DNA from: Trema orientale
Lineage: Eukaryota; Streptophyta; Magnoliopsida; Rosales; Cannabaceae
Reading direction: 5' to 3'
Assembly (NCBI GenBank): GCA_002914845.1
Contig: JXTC01000152.1
Location: 543,927-607,926 of the forward strand
DNA length: 64,000 nucleotides
The position numbers were made by a program, and so were the translations under genes. Below the pieces are notes generated by a model. That model saw nothing but the letters and a program-made list of their open reading frames with translations. It did not search any database and had not been told where the DNA came from. How positions within the stretch are numbered: position 1 is the stretch's first letter; every line of letters starts with the position of its first letter. Positions 59,601 through 64,000 of this stretch are shown here, piece by piece.

Positions 59601-61207
59601 CATTGCAAAATATCTATCCTACAAAAAAATCTCACACAAACATCAAGTTTTTTTGTCAAAAATTTCTAATCTGTCTGAACCTAGAACAATAAAGGAAGCA
59701 CTAAGTAATCCGAATTGGAGAATAGCAGTAAAGGAAGAGATGGATGCTCTTTTGAAAAATGGAACCTGGGAAGTTGTTAATTTGCCAAGAGACAAGTATA
59801 CTGTTGGATGTAAATGGGTCTTCACCGTTAAATTCAAAGCTGATGGGAGTGTCGAAAGATATAAAGCACGACTTGTAGCGAAAGGATTTACTCAGACTCA
59901 CGGAATTGACTATCAAGAGACATTTACTCCGGTAGCCAAGATCAATTCTATTCGTGTTCTACTGTCCATAGCAGCAAACCGTGACTGGTCCTTACATCAA
60001 CTCGACGTTAAAAACGCCTTTCTAAACGATGAATTAGAGGAAAAGGTATTCATGGATGTTCCACCAGGATTTGAGAAGAAATTTGGAGAAAACAGGGTGT
60101 GCAGATTGAAGAAATCCTTGTATGGGCTCAAGCAATCTCCTCGCGCCTGGTTTGGGAGGTTCAGAAAGATGATTAAAAGATATGGATATACTCAGAGTCA
60201 AGCTGATCAAACTATGTTCTACAAGTATTCAGAGACTGGTAAACTTGCTATATTTATTGTCTATGTCGATGATATTATCATTACAGGAGATGATGTTAGG
60301 GAAATTGAGACATTGAAAGGAAGATTGGCCACAGAATTTGAGATTAAAAATCTGGGGGCTGTAAGGTACTTCCTCGGTATTGAGTTTGCCAGATCAAAGG
60401 AGGGGATTTTTATTAATCAGCGGAAGTATGTACTCGACTTGCTCAGAGAAACCGGAATGCTTGGGTGCAAAGCAGCTGAAACCCCGGTTGAGCCGAACAA
60501 AAAGTTACAAGTGACAAATGAAACAAATGGTGTTAATAAAGAACAATACTAGAGAATGGTGGGAAGGCTAATCTATCTTTCACACACTCGTCCTTATATC
60601 GCTTTTGCTGTCAGTGTGGTAAGTCAGTTTATGCACTCTCCACTTGGAGGCTGTGTATCGAATCCTTAGGTATCTGAAGGGAACACCTGGAAAAGGACTA
60701 CTGTTCAAGAAAAATGGGCACTTACAGATAGAAGCATTTACAGATGCAGATTGGGCTGGGAGTGTTACAGATAGAAGGTCAACCTCAGGGTACTGTACTT
60801 TTGTAGGAGGAAATTTGGTAACCTGGAGGAGTAAAAAGCAAAGTATCGTGGCAAGAAGCAGTGCTGAAGTTGAATTCAGGTTTGTGGCTCATGGGATATG
60901 TGAAGTTCTATGGATTAGAAGAATTCTTGAGGAGTTAAAAATACATAGTCCACCACCAATGAAGGTGTACTGTGATAATAAGTCTGCAATCGCCATCGCC
61001 CACAATCCTGTCCTTCATGATCGAACAAAGCACGTAGAGATAGACAAGCACTTCATCAAGGAAAAGATTGATAGAGGAGATATTTGCATGGTGTATGTTC
61101 CTTCCAACAACCAAGCAGCAGATATTCTGACGAAAGGTCTTCATAAAAGACAGTTCGACAGTTTAGTTTGCAAGCTGGCTCTAAAAGATATTTTCATGCC
61201 AACTTGA
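56623..61207 (+). pseudogene. Copia 3 gag-pol polyprotein, eight in-frame stops
   Basis: A single frame from ATG 56623 can be followed to 60552 without a shift. It carries eight stops at 56725, 56773, 57100, 57394, 58075, 58381, 59308 and 60550. Domains are gag (MYIRGRGKIGYLTGDVCEPA), zinc knuckle CDHCYRPRHTKETC (about 57439), protease IIDSGASD (57678), integrase zinc finger (HLRLGHPS..CETC, 58090-58200), catalytic DDHTR, SDNGTEY and E in IAERKN (58336-58580), and reverse transcriptase with YVDDIIITGDD (60262). A frameshift lies between 60552 and 60644, then RNase H (TDADWAGSVTDRRSTSGYC, CDNKSAIAIAHNP). It is non-functional now, although only lightly decayed. Confidence 0.9.
59032..59391 (+). 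repeat. 180-bp in-frame duplication inside Copia 3 pol
   Basis: The segment reading LPKVVLTPSSPGVLDKKES..KTPKIILSNTGGEILQNT is repeated once, 180 bases (60 codons) later, with a few changes. It lies in the variable linker between integrase and reverse transcriptase. Confidence 0.85.
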
Positions 61208-61461
61208 GGGGGAGTGTTGGAAAAGGTCAACTGATTTACAGAATTAATTTTTCCTCTTATAGATTATTGTGTAGCTGTACAAATCTTGCATAGTTAGCTG
61301 TGTAATGTAATAGGAAAACAGTTGGAAACCAATTAGTTAGTTTCCTTATTTAGGAGGTGGTATTCCTATAAGAAGTGGTACCATGTAAAGTATTATATAG
61401 AAAAAAAATATATATTTTTCCCTTTGTTTCTGTTTTAGTCCACTTATTCTTTCTGTTACAG

Positions 61462-62363
61462 GTTGAAGTACTGGCAATTGAAAAGAGTGAATCATTTATT
61501 AGTCGCCGACCTTTTCCCAGTAAAGGCCCAGGGAGTTTGCTCTTAGAAAAATACTCATCATCCACTGGCTTGGCTAGTCAACTAATTAACGGTTCTTCCC
61601 AGCGGATAGTTGATTCAGTTGCTAAACAAAATCTAGCATCTGCAATTGAACAACATGGCTCTGGAAGATTATCGTTGTCAGAGTCTTCACTCATTGATCC
61701 AAATCCTGTTCCTGGCAATGTGTCTCTTCGCAAGCACTTTATAAACGAGGAAGAATACAATTCAGTTGCTAAGATGACAAAAGCGGAGGATGAAAGTTCT
61801 TTCTCAACTGGTAATTTTAACCATTTATATTAAGTGACCATTTCCTCTCTTCGGTTATCATATCAGATTTTCTAATTGTAGGAATGAGACTTTGAGTCCA
61901 ATTTCTAGAACTATTAAACTGTTTTCCAATTTTGCACGTGGTTACGTTCTTGATGAACGCTAGTTTTGACCCTTTTTTTTTTCCTCCCTCAATTCCATTG
62001 ATCTATCTCACGTGCAATGATATCAACATGGTTTGATAATTGAAGCTTAATAAGTATGGACATCTGATTTCCTTCAGTTACACATGATTTCGCTTTCTGG
62101 AAACATTGTTGCAATATTGTACATTGGCATTACTTAATTCTTATTTATGATAACAACAGATTCATGCCGTATATTTGTACCCCTTTTTTTTTTTAAATAA
62201 ATAAATTGCACCTTATGTTTATTTCAAGAACATAAAGTAGGTCAATCTGATATAGGAACCCGTACTAGTTCGATTGGAGGTAAATTTCATGTGGAAGATA
62301 TGCTTGCTGCACATGAGCCTGAAAGTTCAAACCTTCATAACCAAGGAAGCAGGAGCCTGGCAG
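61462..62363 (+). pseudogene. ACBP4/5-like C-terminal exon remnants
   Basis: Exon 61462-61810 (AG/GTTGAAG to AACTG/GTAATT) is fully open and reads VEVLAIEKSESFISRRPFPS, GPGSLLLEKYSSSTGLASQL, RIVDSVAKQNLASAIEQHGS, LSLSESSLIDPNPVPGNVSL, RKHFINEEEYNSV. The next exon starts at 62229 in matching phase and reads EHKVGQSDIG, VEDMLAAHEPESSNLHNQGS then RSLAV. It is cut at 62363 by the poly-A end of a LINE. This is the linker and start of the C-terminal coiled-coil region of ACBP4/5 proteins. These exons are better preserved than the upstream ones. Confidence 0.85.
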
Positions 62364-64000
62364 TTTTTTTTTTCTTTTTCTTTTTTGATAAGAAATTGAG
62401 ATTTTATTAATGAAAATAATAGAGTACATAAAGATGATAAGTAATCATCTAAGGGTCACAGCCAAAGGCTCCAGTCCCTAACTAGAACAGAAAAAGGGAT
62501 ATTCTTAAAATCTTTTGTGTCGTGTACCCATAAGGCTACCCAAAATTTAGCTGTATCCCATAACCCATCCATATCGCTCTTAACATCCTCAAAGATCCTC
62601 TTATTCCTTTCCAATCGAATAGCCCAGCAAATAGCCACAATAGAAAGCTTCCACAGCTTCTTCCTACGCGCATTACTTCTTCCCAAGCCTGACAATTGCT
62701 GGAAAATATGGCGATAATGTAGTGGCCAAACCCAATGAACACGAAAATCCGTAAGATGCTTTGACCGTATCGACGAAGCAAAGGCACAGTGCAAGAATAA
62801 GTGGTCGCTGACCTCGTCATTACTACCACACATAACACACCATCCTGGCGATCAACAAGAGAAAGGCCTACGACGCTGAAGGATCTCATGCGTACTGAGT
62901 TTGACCAAGGATAAGAGCCAACAAAAAACTTTTGACTTTAATAGGGCAAGTTGATTTCGAAATAAAGGAGTAGTAGGGAAAAGGGACATCATCATCATTA
63001 GCTTGCAGTTTAAAGAAGAAAGATTTGCAAGAGAACTGCCCAAACCTGTCTAATTGCCAGATCCTCGTGTCATTTTCTTCTTCCCGACATCTAACAAGAT
63101 CTAGAATTGATATAAGACTGGAAACCCGCTCTGTTTCCCTTTCATTAAGATTTCGAAAAGAACCAAGGTTCCAAGAAAAGCTCCATGATATGATGTAATT
63201 CTCCGAAGTTCTTAAGGCTGCGATGCTTGTATTTTTGGAATCTAACAGATGATACAAGAGAGGAAAGCGATCAGCGAAGGTGTAATCCCCTACCCACAAA
63301 TCTTCCCAAAACCGGATTTTGAGGCTACTACCTACTTTGCAACGAATATGTTTCTGGAAATTTTCAAGGTAGCTAGAAATAAACTTCCATGGCCTCTTGT
63401 ATGACATTCTATTTACTGCCCCCGAATCCTATCCATTGGGACCGAGGCCATATTTACTTTTGATGACCTTACCCCAAGAAGTGTCTTATTCATTAGGAAA
63501 TCTCCACAACCATTTAGTGACTAAGGCTTTGTTTCGTAGCACAATGTTGCCTATGCCCAAACCATTGAGCTCCTTAGGTTTACAAATAGAATCCCATCTC
63601 ATCAAGTGCTCACCCCCCTGGTCGTCATTTCCTTCCCACGAAAAGTCCCTCATAACCTTCTCAATGGCGTCAGCCCCCCTGTTGGAATTCGAAATAAGGA
63701 TAAATAGTAAGTGGGAAGGGCGGAAAGGACTGATTGAATCAAAGTTAGTCTTCGTCGTGACACAAATGCTTTTTTCCATGCATCCAACCTTTTGCTAACC
63801 TTAGCCAGCACGGGCTCCCAGAAATTAGACCTCAACGGATTGCCCCCTAGAGGTAAACCAAGGTACTTTATGGGCCAATTGCCCACCGAGCACCCAATAG
63901 AAGTGGCAAATGTAGTAGTTTGGCCTTCATCCATATTGATTCCCAATAACACGCTCTTTCCCATGTTGATTTTCAGGCCTAAAACTAGGCAGAAAATGTC
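62364..64000 (-). mobile_element. LINE (L1-type) 3' part
   Basis: A T-rich run at 62363-62386 is the reversed poly-A tail, followed by a reversed AATAAAATC signal. The minus strand then encodes, from right to left, the reverse transcriptase C-terminal part (63964-63650: NWPIKYLGLPLGGNPL, VSKRLDAWKKAFVSRRRLTL, LSALPTYYLSLFRIP), the linker (63770-63490: WDSICKPKELNGLGIGN, RNKALVTKWLWRF) and a zf-RVT domain (62833-62456: CGSNDEVSDHLFLHCAFASS, AICWAIRLERNKRIFED). Frames are broken in several places. It runs off the right edge of the window. It inserted into an ACBP exon. Confidence 0.88.

Larger units (their letters stand above)
56305..61437 (+). mobile_element. Copia 3, full-length LTR retrotransposon
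   Basis: The LTRs are 56305-56526 and 61215-61437 (222 and 223 bases, TGTTGGAAAAAG to CTGTTTTA). They differ at only several positions, mostly transitions. A PBS TGGTATCAGAGC follows at 56527 and a polypurine tract GAGGGGGAG precedes the right LTR at 61206. A perfect 5-bp duplication GTCCA lies at 56300-56304 and 61438-61442. Domain order is gag, protease, integrase, reverse transcriptase, RNase H, hence Copia. It sits in an intron of the ACBP remnant, same orientation. Confidence 0.93.

Noticed and set aside
1..64000. A coordinated gene cluster or defence-like system
   Set aside because: The intact genes are unrelated housekeeping genes separated by repeats. Nothing suggests co-regulation or a shared pathway.

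Overview
The window is nuclear DNA from a flowering plant, most likely a eudicot. Genes are widely spaced and carry spliceosomal introns. They sit in AT-rich DNA crowded with Copia and Gypsy LTR retrotransposons, a LINE, CACTA remnants and many small inverted-repeat elements. Two runs of N (12449-12985 and 45459-45547) and single N bases show a draft assembly. I cannot name the species from sequence alone.

Three genes look intact. At 4412-5506 (+) an intronless coding exon encodes a 364-residue zinc transporter of the cation diffusion facilitator family (MTPB-like). At 6903-8961 (-) a two-exon gene encodes a 216-residue RABA2-type small GTPase, whose coding intron uses a GC donor. At 19902-21363 (+) three small exons give a 98-residue Elongin-C. 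Their jobs are unrelated (vacuolar or secretory metal transport, trans-Golgi traffic, ubiquitin-ligase or elongin adaptor), so this is ordinary plant gene neighbourhood and not an operon-like system.

Layout: 1-1263, Copia-type LTR end. 2542-3312, two inverted-repeat elements just upstream of the transporter gene. 10150-11400, a GC-rich repeat-derived block. 13495-16530, tandem and nested repeats including a ~450-bp unit built from GGTTACTAGTT-like words. 17678-18805, two inverted-repeat elements. 22785-26700, scattered exon fragments of unrelated genes (leucine aminopeptidase, an ESCRT-III VPS2-like protein and unrecognised pieces), one of them split by a hAT-type MITE with a perfect 8-bp duplication. 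27240-31640, decayed CACTA (En/Spm) transposon on the minus strand.

The right half (32555-64000) is one dead gene and its invaders. Exon remnants of an ACBP4/5-like acyl-CoA-binding kelch protein run from 32555 to 62363. An outer LTR element (33858-55719, 6-bp duplication ACTCTG on both sides) holds a Copia, an old Athila/Tat-type Gypsy, a younger Gypsy deletion derivative inserted into the old one, a second Copia and a Mutator-type MITE. A third Copia (56305-61437, duplication GTCCA) sits in a later intron, and a LINE has landed in the last visible exon. Boundaries come from reading the sequence by eye. Family names come from recognisable motifs and have not been searched against a database.
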